A stretch of 64,000 nucleotides of DNA from an uncultured Eubacteriales bacterium (GCA_900319635.1 ONPF01000001.1:1-64000), one strand, 5' to 3'. Numbered from the stretch's first letter, positions 46,175 to 54,210 are shown. Notes: generated by a model from the sequence alone, not told the origin. Translations and numbers: made by a program.

Positions 46175-46714
46175 TCAACCGCGAACCTCGATGATGCTGA
46201 GTTGAGAAGCCTCGAATTCCGTTTCTCTGCAAATGATGTCCGTGATGCGGGCAACCGCCTCCTCACTCAGCCCCTCAGCGGGAGCAGGAACGGCTACCGT
46301 AACGGTATTGTTTCCGATGTACACGACGCAGTCCGAAAAATCCTTTGCGATAAGCAGGTTTTCGATCTGCGCCTCCCGCATGGAACAGGCGGCCATGGAG
46401 CTGATTGCGTTCATGGCGCTGTCGATCGTCTCCTGGGAGGCGGTATCCGACGTGGCCGCCGTCTGCAGCAGCTCCAGCGCCTCATCCCGGGACAGCTGCC
46501 TGGTGAGCCGCGCCTCGGCAAAGTAGGCGGAGGCGCCGGTGGTCACGGCCTCGGCATAGGCCGCATCTGCGCTGGCTCTCGCCTCGTCCATGGCCTGCAC
46601 CATTTCCGCATCCGGCTTTCCCCAGCGCTGGTTATAGGACCAGTTGAGCGATACGGCCGCGCACACGAAGAGCAGCACCGCGATCATGGTGATGTTTCGT
46701 TTCCTGTTTTTCAT
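46175..46714 (-). CDS. spoIIIAH: Stage III sporulation protein AH
   Basis: The 179-residue protein has one N-terminal membrane helix (about 9-25) and an extracytoplasmic domain ending in CSMREAQIENLLIAKDFSDCVVYI and VTVAVPAPAEGLSEEAVARITDI, the YscJ/FliF-like ring-forming fold. In the mother cell membrane it pairs with SpoIIQ across the engulfment space to form the feeding channel. It overlaps spoIIIAG by 4 bases. Length is shorter than in Bacillus (about 218) but the ring domain is complete. Confidence 0.92.
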   Translation of the reverse strand: MKNRKRNITMIAVLLFVCAAVSLNWSYNQRWGKPDAEMVQAMDEARASADAAYAEAVTTGASAYFAEARLTRQLSRDEALELLQTAATSDTASQETIDSAMNAISSMAACSMREAQIENLLIAKDFSDCVVYIGNNTVTVAVPAPAEGLSEEAVARITDIICRETEFEASQLSIIEVRG

Positions 46715-47037
46715 GTTTCCATTCCTCCCTGATAGCTTTTCGACATTTTCAATATCGTGATCTTATCCGATCCAAAGCCAGTATATGAAGTCACCGCGTG
46801 TAAAATATCCAAACGCACTCGCGGATCCTCCGCTCCGCTGCAGAGCACCACAACGCCTGTGCTTGATATCAGCACCCGTGCCTCCCCCACTCCTTCCGTT
46901 GCGGACAGGAGATCCTGCAGCCGCACATCCGCATCCGGCATTTCTGTCTGCTTGCCGGAACCGGTAGGAAGCAAAAGAAACAAAAGCCCGATAGCCAGGA
47001 TCAGGAGCGGGTATTTCAGTTTTTCCAGCTTTGCCAT
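46711..47037 (-). CDS. spoIIIAG: Stage III sporulation protein AG, short form
   Basis: The 108-residue protein has one membrane helix (about 8-24) and a compact ring-building domain with LQDLLSATEGVGEARVLI and GAEDPRVRLDILHAVTSYTG. Bacillus SpoIIIAG has about 229 residues; the extracytoplasmic beta-triangle insertion between the first strand and the conserved 'VVAxGAxD' strand is absent here. The start at 47037 gives this helix directly; the frame extends 17 codons upstream into spoIIIAF. Identity rests on position between AF and AH and the C-terminal match. Confidence 0.88.
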   Translation of the reverse strand: MAKLEKLKYPLLILAIGLLFLLLPTGSGKQTEMPDADVRLQDLLSATEGVGEARVLISSTGVVVLCSGAEDPRVRLDILHAVTSYTGFGSDKITILKMSKSYQGGMET

Positions 47038-47047
47038 GGTCTGCTCC

Positions 47048-47524
47048 TCATCCGTCCGCCCAAGTCTGACGCTCTGCCGGAATCCCAAGATCCGTCTGGA
47101 TCCGCGATGTCAGAGCCACTTTTCCCTCTTCGTCCGGTTCTCCGGTGAGCTTCACCGCATACGGCACCCACAGCCCCTCCGTACTCCATCGCGCCTCCAC
47201 CTCGGCCGATTGCAGCGGCACCTGCAGCAGACGAGCTGTGTCCATAATATATGTCCCGTACTCCCGCTCTATGACCAGTCGATCCAGAGCGTCCCGCGTT
47301 TCCAGACTATGCGCGAGAAATTCCTGCTCTCTCTCGCGATATTGGGAGATCTGAAGTGCATAAGTGTCCAGGTTCAGCCCCTTGATCGCCTGCACCAGGC
47401 AGGCCAGCAGCACAACTGAACAGGCAAAGCCCATAGCTTTTCGTACCGTGCCCTCCGGCGCAAGGCGGAACAACAAGCCGCAGATCACGGAGAGGGCGCA
47501 GATTTGCTGAATTGCAGATCCCAT
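47048..47524 (-). CDS. spoIIIAF: Stage III sporulation protein AF
   Basis: The 158-residue protein has two N-terminal hydrophobic segments (about 5-20 and 31-47), as in SpoIIIAF, and an extracytoplasmic domain ending in IQTDLGIPAERQTW. Its ATG overlaps the spoIIIAE stop by one base. It is shorter than Bacillus SpoIIIAF (about 206). Confidence 0.9.
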   Translation of the reverse strand: MGSAIQQICALSVICGLLFRLAPEGTVRKAMGFACSVVLLACLVQAIKGLNLDTYALQISQYREREQEFLAHSLETRDALDRLVIEREYGTYIMDTARLLQVPLQSAEVEARWSTEGLWVPYAVKLTGEPDEEGKVALTSRIQTDLGIPAERQTWADG

Positions 47525-48621
47525 TACACATGCACCATTTTAATGCCCGACATGATGGAGAAAAAGAGCATCGTACCATAGCTTCCCACCATCCCCAGCA
47601 GCATTCCGAAGCTTGTCCCCATGTTGTCCAAAAGCCGGGAATAGCGTCCGCTGCCCGCGAGCTCAGAGAGGGCGGAGGACAGCTTGAATACCAGCATTTT
47701 GACCGCGAGCAGCGCAAACGGCCCTGCGCAAAGCGCGCACACCGCAATCAGGCAGAAGACCCCGGCGGAGTTTTTGATGAGCCCCGCTGCAGAAAGCATG
47801 GCGGCTGCCGAATCGGAGAGGATCCCGCCCACAACCGGCAGAGCGCTTGCGATGACGCTCTTGGTGGTCTTCACGGCGAGAGCGTCCGCGCTGCCGCTGA
47901 TGGCGCCGGAGAGCGAGATGTACAGGCAGAAGGCACTGGTCATCAGTGTCATCGCCGTGATCGCACACCACTTGCACAGCCGAACTACCGTTTTCAGCAG
48001 CGCGTTTTCAAACAGGCTGCTGCAGATCGAGGCGGCAAGGAAGGCATAAATCATAGGCAAAATCAGCTTTTGGGAGAGACTCATGAAGATCTCCGTGACA
48101 AAGCAAACAGCCGCATACTTGACAGAAGCGGAGACGGCGGAGCCGCAGGCGGCCACCGTCGTAAAAAAAGCCGGCAGCGCGAGCTTTCCGTAATCGCTGA
48201 GCCGGGTCAGCGTCTCGGCCGCCTGGCCGATCACCGTGTTCATACTCCCGGCCAGAAGAAGCGCCGCGGCGCAGCAGGCTGCAAGCTCCATGAACTCGGT
48301 AAATCTGGGGTTCTGGATAAAGGCGGAGCTCAGACTGCAAAAGAACGCAATGGCCAGCAGGCTCACCGCAAAACGAAGCTCGTCGGCAAGAGATGCTCGC
48401 ACAGCGTCCACAAGTCTTGTCCAAAGACGGGACAGAGCCCCTCGTCCGTCGTAGCTGCCATCCAGCGTGAGATCACCCACAACTTCCCGTTCCTCTTCGC
48501 CCAAACCGTCCTCCACTTGCATTGCCCCTGTGATAGACGCAGTCTCCTCGCCCACATCCTGAGCATAGCAAGCACAGGAGAACCAGGGGAGCAGAAGCAG
48601 GATCAAGATGATTTTTTTCAC
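47524..48621 (-). CDS. spoIIIAE: Stage III sporulation protein AE
   Basis: The 365-residue protein has an N-terminal signal-like helix (VKKIILILLLLPWFSCACYA) and about eight membrane segments, and is the main polytopic subunit of the SpoIIIA complex. Motifs include YGKLALPAFFTTVAACGS and SALPVVGGILSDSAAAMLSAAGLIKNSAGVF. The start is GTG at 48621, overlapping the spoIIIAD stop by 4 bases (GTGA) with GGAGAG upstream. Confidence 0.94.
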   Translation of the reverse strand: MKKIILILLLLPWFSCACYAQDVGEETASITGAMQVEDGLGEEEREVVGDLTLDGSYDGRGALSRLWTRLVDAVRASLADELRFAVSLLAIAFFCSLSSAFIQNPRFTEFMELAACCAAALLLAGSMNTVIGQAAETLTRLSDYGKLALPAFFTTVAACGSAVSASVKYAAVCFVTEIFMSLSQKLILPMIYAFLAASICSSLFENALLKTVVRLCKWCAITAMTLMTSAFCLYISLSGAISGSADALAVKTTKSVIASALPVVGGILSDSAAAMLSAAGLIKNSAGVFCLIAVCALCAGPFALLAVKMLVFKLSSALSELAGSGRYSRLLDNMGTSFGMLLGMVGSYGTMLFFSIMSGIKMVHV

Positions 48622-49007
48622 GTCAGCTCTCCGATCATTTTCATGACGCTGAGCAGCGGCGGCAGAACCGCTGTCATCGCGCAGGCTGTCCCCGCCATTT
48701 CCACAGCCGACGCAAGAGCGTTCTGGGATGCGTCCCTGCATAGGTCTGTAGCAAACCGGGTGACAATCGCAATGGCGAGACATTTTACGATTGGGGCAAT
48801 CAAAAGCTCTCCCCCAGCACCCAGCATTTTTTCCAGCTGACGCCGCAGCTCCTGAAACCCATTGAGGATACCAAGCGATGCGATCAGAATGCCCGCAGAT
48901 GCTGCGGCGCCCAACAGCAGCGTTGCCTCCGGATTGTGTTTTTTGATCAGAAGCCCTGTCAGCGCGCAGAGCAGCGCCGCGGCCCCCGCTTTCAGAATCA
49001 GTTCCAC
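48618..49007 (-). CDS. spoIIIAD: Stage III sporulation protein AD
   Basis: The 129-residue membrane protein has about four hydrophobic segments and the family pattern NPEATLLLGAAASAGILI and VKCLAIAIVTRFATDLCRDASQNALASAVEMAG. Its start overlaps the spoIIIAC stop by one base. Confidence 0.94.
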   Translation of the reverse strand: MELILKAGAAALLCALTGLLIKKHNPEATLLLGAAASAGILIASLGILNGFQELRRQLEKMLGAGGELLIAPIVKCLAIAIVTRFATDLCRDASQNALASAVEMAGTACAMTAVLPPLLSVMKMIGELT

Positions 49008-49201
49008 TACAGGTTAAATAAAGATTTGATCAGCGCAAATAATTCGCTGATCTTCTGCACGACCATCATCAAAACTACCACCAGCGCCGTGATGCTCGTC
49101 ATCAGCGCCTGCTCCTCCCGCCCCGAACGCTGCAGCAGGATATTGAGAACCGCGACAAGAATCCCTATGGCGGCGATTTTGAAAATGAGATCTACGTCCA
49201 T
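49007..49201 (-). CDS. spoIIIAC: Stage III sporulation protein AC
   Basis: The 64-residue protein has two membrane helices joined by the family loop RSGREEQALMTSI. It begins MDVDLIFKIAAIGILVAVLN. Its small size is normal for SpoIIIAC. It follows spoIIIAB by 9 bases. Confidence 0.95.
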   Translation of the reverse strand: MDVDLIFKIAAIGILVAVLNILLQRSGREEQALMTSITALVVVLMMVVQKISELFALIKSLFNL

Positions 49202-49210
49202 GGCTTCTCC

Positions 49211-49720
49211 TCAAATCATCAGTATCGCAAGAAAGCAGCCCGCCGCGGCGCACAGTCCCAGCCAGAGCCTCCTTTCCGAGGGGAAAGACCGCTCTCCCTC
49301 CTCTCTTGTGCGGCAGAGTAAGGCGATGCAGCCGCGCATCTCCCGCAGCTGCGTGGATAGCTCATACCTGCCAAGGCTCAAGCCGAGACGTGCCAGCTCG
49401 TCCAGCGCAGAGGCAGGGAGCTGACGGCAGCTCTGGGAAACCGCTTTGCTCCAGAGATCGGCAAAGCTCTCCTCTCCCAAGCGCAAAAGCAGCACGGTGA
49501 GATTTTGGAACAGGATTTTTCCGTCCCCCCTGCTGTAGCGGACTGACCGAGCTATGGCCTCCGGGAGCGGCGTTTCATGCATTTCCAGTTCCCCGTAGAG
49601 CAGCTCCAATGCAGCGCTGACATCCCGCAGGCTGCGTATGGCGGCGTGCTTGTCCCGCAGTGTCAGCAGCGCGTAGGAGAGAAAGGCGATGACGACCAAC
49701 AGCACACCTGCCGGTCTCAT
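49211..49720 (-). CDS. spoIIIAB: Stage III sporulation protein AB
   Basis: The 169-residue protein has an N-terminal helix (about 4-20) and a C-terminal hydrophobic segment (about 150-168) around a helical domain with ALELLYGELEMHETPLPEAI and LGLSLGRYELSTQL, matching SpoIIIAB (GspF-like). The ATG at 49720 overlaps the spoIIIAA stop by 4 bases; the longer upstream frame is spoIIIAA read in another phase. Confidence 0.93.
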   Translation of the reverse strand: MRPAGVLLVVIAFLSYALLTLRDKHAAIRSLRDVSAALELLYGELEMHETPLPEAIARSVRYSRGDGKILFQNLTVLLLRLGEESFADLWSKAVSQSCRQLPASALDELARLGLSLGRYELSTQLREMRGCIALLCRTREEGERSFPSERRLWLGLCAAAGCFLAILMI

Positions 49721-50586
49721 GCGCCGAGCTTCTCCAGAGTATATGTCCTTGCTGCGCCTTGCCGACGGATTTGCAGACATTGTGAGAACACATGTGCCTG
49801 CAGCAGATCCCGATAAACCGGACGTTTCCAAAGCTCGTCCGAATTGGAAGCGTGTGTGCTTGCCAGGATGCCCACGCCGCAGCCGTATGCCTGTATCGCC
49901 GCCTCCGCGTCCCGGGGCTTTGTGATCTCGTCCATGGCCAGGATCTCCGGGTTCATGGTCCGAAGCAGCATGAGAATTCCCACTTCCTTCGGGACGCCTG
50001 TCAACACATCGCTGCATCGGCCCAGGTCAAAGCATGCCTTCGCTCCATCAATGGCCGCAAGCTCGTTCCGCTCGTCCACCACGGAAATACGGCGCCCCGC
50101 GTCGGCCAACACACGGATCAGCTCCCGCAGCGCCGTTGTCTTCCCGTCTCCGGGTCTGCCCAGAATAAGCGTATTGGCAAAGCCAGATTTCAAAAGCTCT
50201 CGCGCTGCATCCGCACAGATGCCCGGACAAGCTCTTGCAATGCGAATACAGAGCGAGCTAAGGCTTCTCATGCCGCACATTTTTCCGTTTTCCTCCACAC
50301 CAGTACCGCAAACTCCGATGCGGAGTCCTCTATAGCTGACATAGCCCTGCGCCAACGTGGGTGCTGCCGTGTGCATGGATGCGCCGGTTGCTTTTTCAAG
50401 GATCCTCAGCAGATCCTCCTCCGTCACAGTCCCTGTGCAGATCGCTTGCTCCTCGCCTCCTCGCAGATACGTTGGTGTTCTGCCGACGCGAAGTCGGATC
50501 TCTTCTGTGTCCGGCGGAAGGCATGCCTTCCCAGCCTGTCTCCAGGCAAGAGGAAGCAGTTCCCCGGCAAGCTTCAATTGATCCAT
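49717..50586 (-). CDS. spoIIIAA: Stage III sporulation protein AA (ATPase)
   Basis: The 289-residue cytosolic protein is the GspE/VirB11-like ATPase of the SpoIIIA system. It has EEIRLRVGRTPTYLRGGEE, Walker A GRPGDGKTTALRELIR, an aspartate box VVDERNE and Walker B PEILAMDEITKPRDAEA. The ATG at 50586 was chosen over upstream TTG/GTG codons because a sigma-E-like promoter ends only about 20 bases before it. It is the first gene of the operon. Confidence 0.94.
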   Translation of the reverse strand: MDQLKLAGELLPLAWRQAGKACLPPDTEEIRLRVGRTPTYLRGGEEQAICTGTVTEEDLLRILEKATGASMHTAAPTLAQGYVSYRGLRIGVCGTGVEENGKMCGMRSLSSLCIRIARACPGICADAARELLKSGFANTLILGRPGDGKTTALRELIRVLADAGRRISVVDERNELAAIDGAKACFDLGRCSDVLTGVPKEVGILMLLRTMNPEILAMDEITKPRDAEAAIQAYGCGVGILASTHASNSDELWKRPVYRDLLQAHVFSQCLQIRRQGAARTYTLEKLGA

Positions 50587-50605
50587 CTCATCACATCCCA
50601 ACACC

Positions 50606-50633
50606 AATCTATGAGACTGCAATGGATTTATTC
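50606..50633 (-). promoter_or_regulatory. Sigma-E-like promoter of the spoIIIA operon
   Basis: Minus-strand GAATAAA (50633-50627) and CATAGATT (50613-50606) are 13 bases apart. They resemble the sigma-E -35 (GNATATT) and -10 (CATACANT) elements. Transcription would start about 12 bases before the spoIIIAA ATG. Confidence 0.6.
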
Positions 50634-50662
50634 TTGAAACTTTTTGAGGAATATGCTATGAT
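50634..50662 (+). promoter_or_regulatory. Sigma-A promoter of the small membrane protein gene
   Basis: TTGAAA (50634-50639) and TATGAT (50657-50662) have a 17-base spacer, 32 bases before the ATG. Its -35 directly abuts the -35 of the divergent sigma-E-like promoter. Confidence 0.78.
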
Positions 50663-50694
50663 GCAGCTATCTTATAGATTGGGAGGAATTCCCC

Positions 50695-51156
50695 ATGGAT
50701 ATCATGCTGAGCGGTGTCTTCTTTCTCGGCGGCTTTTTATGGACTTATCTTTTTTTGCGTCAGCTTATGTTTAATATCATGGTTGCGCATCCCATGATCC
50801 GCAAAATGAACGGGCTGCAAAAAGACCTGATCGCATCCGGCGCAACGAAATATACCATCATGTCTGATGCTGTCTGTTTTGTTGTTGCGGGCCTTATTCT
50901 GTTTCTGATCATCCATTTCTGCAAGCTCTATATGACGCTGTCTTTTGCGGGCGGTGCTGTGATTGCTTTTGTATGCCTTGTGTTCCGTATCAAGCCCACC
51001 AACAAGGCGATGTTTGATCTTTTCAGCAACGCGTATTATCGCTTTATCCCCGACGATGAGCTGCGCACCATCGTATACAATAAGGACTACGGCAAGATCA
51101 AGGCGCGGCTGAAAAATATGGGCATTCGGGAGACTTTTCTTCCCGAATTCAAGTAA
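50695..51156 (+). CDS. Small membrane protein of unknown function
   Basis: The 153-residue protein has three hydrophobic segments (about 4-30, 58-77 and 79-98) and a positively charged C-terminal cytosolic part ending in RIKARLKNMGIRETFLPEFK-like sequence. I do not recognise the family. GGGAGG precedes the ATG, with a sigma-A promoter and a terminator, so it is a complete single-gene unit next to spoIIIAA. Confidence 0.8.
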   Translation: MDIMLSGVFFLGGFLWTYLFLRQLMFNIMVAHPMIRKMNGLQKDLIASGATKYTIMSDAVCFVVAGLILFLIIHFCKLYMTLSFAGGAVIAFVCLVFRIKPTNKAMFDLFSNAYYRFIPDDELRTIVYNKDYGKIKARLKNMGIRETFLPEFK

Positions 51157-51170
51157 AAAACAGCCATAGC

Positions 51171-51206
51171 AAAAGCACGGCCTCCCCTGCGGGAGACCGT
51201 GCTTTT
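51171..51206. terminator. Bidirectional terminator
   Basis: A stem of 10 perfect pairs (51171-51180 with 51197-51206) continues inward past a mismatch to a CTGC loop, with A and T runs at the ends. Confidence 0.85.
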
Positions 51207-51222
51207 GTATTATAGATGATTT

Positions 51223-51786
51223 TTACAGATCAGGCCAGGGCTGGATCACTTCTTTTCCCACCAGGAAAGCTTGGTCGGCAATTTTCGCCAGCGGCTCGTC
51301 CGAGCGGGAGTCCGAGTAAAAGCGCTCAATATGCCCCTCCGGAAATTCCCGATAGAAGCGGCGAACCTTTTCCTCGTCATGGCAGTTGAGACCGCGAATC
51401 TTCCCGGTATAGGGGTCCATGGGCGTTCCGATCAGCCTGACGCCAAGCTCTTCGCAGATCGGCGCAAGCAGAAACTCCGGCGAGGCGGAGAGGATCACAT
51501 CGTCCGGCTGCTTTTGGCGCAGATACCAGTCCTGGAGATGATCCCGATACTCTTCCCAAAAGTCCAAAACGATCTGTTCCACATTATCAAGCGCGGGAAG
51601 GAAGGCAAAAACCTTTTCCTTCATCTGCTTGGTGTCCGCTTTCTTCATGAAGTAAAGAAGCGCGGTTAGCGCGGTCGGACGCAGCGTTTTCAAAACAGCG
51701 CGAGGATAATGACGCATGCAGTACCGGACAAAGCTATAGGAACTGTCCGGCATGAAGATCGTTTTATCAAAGTCGTAGGCATTCAT
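51223..51786 (-). CDS. HAD-superfamily hydrolase
   Basis: The 187-residue protein begins MNAYDFDKTIF, the HAD motif I with both Asp residues. It has VILSASPEFLL (motif II Ser), a Lys in the GLNCHDEEKVRRF region and FYSDSRSDEPLAKIADQAFLVG (motif IV acidic pair), which places it in the HAD-IB (SerB-like) class. The substrate is unknown. The ATG at 51786 is 20 bases after the stop of the degenerate P-type ATPase gene; a TTG 12 codons earlier would overlap it. The two genes probably share a transcript. Confidence 0.87.
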   Translation of the reverse strand: MNAYDFDKTIFMPDSSYSFVRYCMRHYPRAVLKTLRPTALTALLYFMKKADTKQMKEKVFAFLPALDNVEQIVLDFWEEYRDHLQDWYLRQKQPDDVILSASPEFLLAPICEELGVRLIGTPMDPYTGKIRGLNCHDEEKVRRFYREFPEGHIERFYSDSRSDEPLAKIADQAFLVGKEVIQPWPDL

Positions 51787-51805
51787 CAGCGCGACCCAGC
51801 TTTCA

Positions 51806-53770
51806 TCAGGATTCAAGTCCAAAGGCCCGCAGGCTGTTCAATAGCGCAAGCGCAGAGGACAGCGTGGTAACCGCGGCGGCAGCGGGGATGGAGAGAAGGC
51901 CAGCCATAGCCAGCAGCAAAAGGATCAATTTAACGCCCAGAAGGGCGCCAAGATTCTCCCAAAGGATCAGGCGCAGGGAGCGGGAGATGTGCATGGCTGC
52001 GGGCAGAAGCTCGATCTTGTCATCCAGCAGCAGGATGTCAGCGGCGTCCGCCTCGCTCCAGGCATGGAGCGCATCGATCGCAATTCCCACATCTGCAGCC
52101 TCCAGCATCGGCACATCGTTGACCCCGTCGCCCACGAAGCCCACGCTGGTTCCCTTGCCTTTCCCGGAGATCAGATAGTCTATGGCTGAAACCTTTGCCT
52201 CCGGCGACATTTCCGTGCGCAGCAGATCAAAGCCCAGGGAGGAAGCAAGCGGTCGGGAAGTAGAAAGCACGTCGCCGGTGAGCATTACCAGCTGATCCAC
52301 ACCCATACTGCGCAGAGATTCCAGGGCGTCAAATGCGCCGTCCCGGGTTTTATCGCTCAGCAGGATATGCCCCCAATAGCGATTCTCCACCGCAACATGA
52401 ATCGCAGTCCCGGCCCGCGTGGGAACGGAATAGCTGATTCCATGTTCCTCCAGCAGGGCGGCGTTGCCGACATACACATGCCGCCCCTCGATAAAGGCGC
52501 TGACGCCGCGGCCGGGTACATCCTGCACTTCCATCACGCCCTCTGCGATCTCCGGCGTCCAGCCGGCAGCTCCCTTCAAAAGCAGCGCGACAGGATGCCG
52601 GGAAAAGCTCTCCGCCGCGGCAGCTACAGAGAGAAGATCCTCCTTGCTGACGCCGGTGGTGTAAATTCCACTGATGGCAAAGCGCCCCTCTGTAATCGTG
52701 CCGGTCTTTCCAAAGACCATGGTTTTGACCCGCGCCAGCACCTCAAAGCAGTCATGTCCCTTGCTGAGAATGCCATTGAGAACGGCGCTGAGCTCCCCGC
52801 CGAGGCAGGCCAGGGGGATGGAGACAGCAAGTGTGCTGGGAGAGGCGATCAACAGAAAGATCACCCCGCAGCGGAGCCAGCGCATCCAGTTCCCTGTGAT
52901 CAGCGAGGGGATCAGCACCAATAAAAAGGCACAGATCGCCAACGCCGGGGCACACCATGTAGAAATGAAATCGGAGATGCGCTCCACCTGGGTCTCATAA
53001 CGCTCCGCCTGCTGTACATCCCGGAGCAGCCTTGCCGCTGCGGATTCACCAAAGGGTCTGCTCACCCTTACGGTAATTCGCTCACCGCAGTTGAGCGTCC
53101 CGGAGAACACCTCGTCCCCTCTTCCGCAGCGGCGCGGACTGTGATTTCCCGACAGAGCGAAGAGATCCAGCTCTGTCACGCCGGAGTCGATGATTCCGTC
53201 CAGCGGGATCACCTCTCCATGCTCCACCTGAATGATCTGACCGGGATTGACATTTTCCGGTGCAAGCTCCATCGTCTCTTCCCCGATCAGCAGCATTGCC
53301 TTCTCCGGAAGACTGTCCCGCAGCCGGTCAAGGCCTGTCTCCCCTCTGGCTACAGCATAGGCTTCCAGGATCTGCATCAGGCGATAGAGGATCGATGCGA
53401 TCGCAGCGCCCATCGACTCTCCAATGCAGAATGCGATGATCACGCCAAGCAGAAAAAGCAGATCCTCATCCGGCAGCTTCCGCGAGAGTGCAGACTGCAG
53501 CACATGCAGCAGTACCGGTATAAGCGCCAGAATCGCGCAGACTCCAAAGAGCGCCGTCGACGCCCAGGGCGGAAGCGCAAACAGGAGCCCCACAATGAAG
53601 AGCAGCGTGGCCGCAAGCGTCAGGATCATATCCTGCATGGAGAACACGCGCTCATATTTTTTCCTGCGAACAAGCTTTTTTGGTTCCGGAAACAGCTTGG
53701 GCAGCGCCGAAAGGCGGAGCTTCGGCAAACTGATTTTCTTTTTTGTGGTAGGCGCAAAATGCCTGGCCAT
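51806..53770 (-). CDS. P-type ATPase homologue lacking the phosphorylated Asp
   Basis: The protein has 654 residues from the chosen start and the P1B layout: helices, actuator domain (about 155-235), a helix pair, P- and N-domains and two last helices. The phosphorylation site reads VFGKTGTITEG, with Gly354 (codon GGA) in place of Asp. The actuator TGE is SGN (207-209) and the intramembrane CPC is SPS (310-312). The nucleotide-domain HP (392-393), MLTGD (498-500) and GDGVND (547-552) are kept. It should bind nucleotide but cannot form the aspartyl phosphate. The ATG at 53770 was chosen for GGGAG 8 bases upstream; starts at 53785 and 53797 are possible. A basic N-terminus precedes the first helix and there is no metal-binding CxxC domain. 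Confidence 0.9.
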   Translation of the reverse strand: MARHFAPTTKKKISLPKLRLSALPKLFPEPKKLVRRKKYERVFSMQDMILTLAATLLFIVGLLFALPPWASTALFGVCAILALIPVLLHVLQSALSRKLPDEDLLFLLGVIIAFCIGESMGAAIASILYRLMQILEAYAVARGETGLDRLRDSLPEKAMLLIGEETMELAPENVNPGQIIQVEHGEVIPLDGIIDSGVTELDLFALSGNHSPRRCGRGDEVFSGTLNCGERITVRVSRPFGESAAARLLRDVQQAERYETQVERISDFISTWCAPALAICAFLLVLIPSLITGNWMRWLRCGVIFLLIASPSTLAVSIPLACLGGELSAVLNGILSKGHDCFEVLARVKTMVFGKTGTITEGRFAISGIYTTGVSKEDLLSVAAAAESFSRHPVALLLKGAAGWTPEIAEGVMEVQDVPGRGVSAFIEGRHVYVGNAALLEEHGISYSVPTRAGTAIHVAVENRYWGHILLSDKTRDGAFDALESLRSMGVDQLVMLTGDVLSTSRPLASSLGFDLLRTEMSPEAKVSAIDYLISGKGKGTSVGFVGDGVNDVPMLEAADVGIAIDALHAWSEADAADILLLDDKIELLPAAMHISRSLRLILWENLGALLGVKLILLLLAMAGLLSIPAAAAVTTLSSALALLNSLRAFGLES

Positions 53771-53947
53771 ATCCTTCACTCCCATATCGGATTCCATCCG
53801 TCTGTCTGTTTCTGATTTATTATTCTACAATTTTTTCTGCAGCAGGTAAAGACAAAAATTGCATATTTCCTGCTGAATATCTGCGCCGGAAGCGCAAAAG
53901 ATAAGCACGGGCAAAAAACCCAAAACGATCAAAAGGAGATGGAAATC

Positions 53948-54148
53948 ATGTCTACCAATTCCAGCAATCATCTTGTGAACCCCGCTGCCCGTGAGGCCAT
54001 GGACAAGTTCAAGATGGAGGCCGCTTCCGAGGTTGGCGTCAACCTGAAGAACGGTTATAACGGCGATCTGACCAGCCGTCAGGCCGGTTCCGTCGGCGGC
54101 CAGATGGTCAAGAAGATGATCGAGGCCTACGAAAACGGCATGAAGTAA
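53948..54148 (+). CDS. Alpha/beta-type small acid-soluble spore protein
   Basis: The 66-residue protein has the two SASP signatures: MEAASEVGVNL (GPR cleavage region) and LTSRQAGSVGGQMVKKMI. These proteins coat spore DNA and protect it from UV. AAGGAG lies 9 bases before the second ATG, which is taken as the start; an ATG 9 bases earlier overlaps the ribosome site. It is a single gene with a terminator. A TGAATA resembling a sigma-G -35 is at 53874-53879, but I see no matching -10. Confidence 0.95.
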   Translation: MSTNSSNHLVNPAAREAMDKFKMEAASEVGVNLKNGYNGDLTSRQAGSVGGQMVKKMIEAYENGMK

Positions 54149-54167
54149 GCGTCTGCTTACACGCAGG

Positions 54168-54201
54168 ATTGCAGGAGAGCTTTGGCTTTCCTGCAATTTT
54201 T
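54168..54201 (+). terminator. Terminator of the spore protein gene
   Basis: Stem ATTGCAGG/CCTGCAAT (54168-54175 with 54190-54197) is followed by a T run. Confidence 0.75.
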
Positions 54202-54210
54202 ATGCGATTA

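Noticed and set aside
51806..53770. Active cadmium/zinc/copper ATPase
   Set aside because: The phosphorylated Asp is Gly, TGE is SGN and CPC is SPS, so the catalytic cycle cannot run.
53874..53903. Sigma-G promoter of the spore protein gene
   Set aside because: TGAATA fits a -35, but no CATACTA-like -10 lies 17-18 bases downstream.
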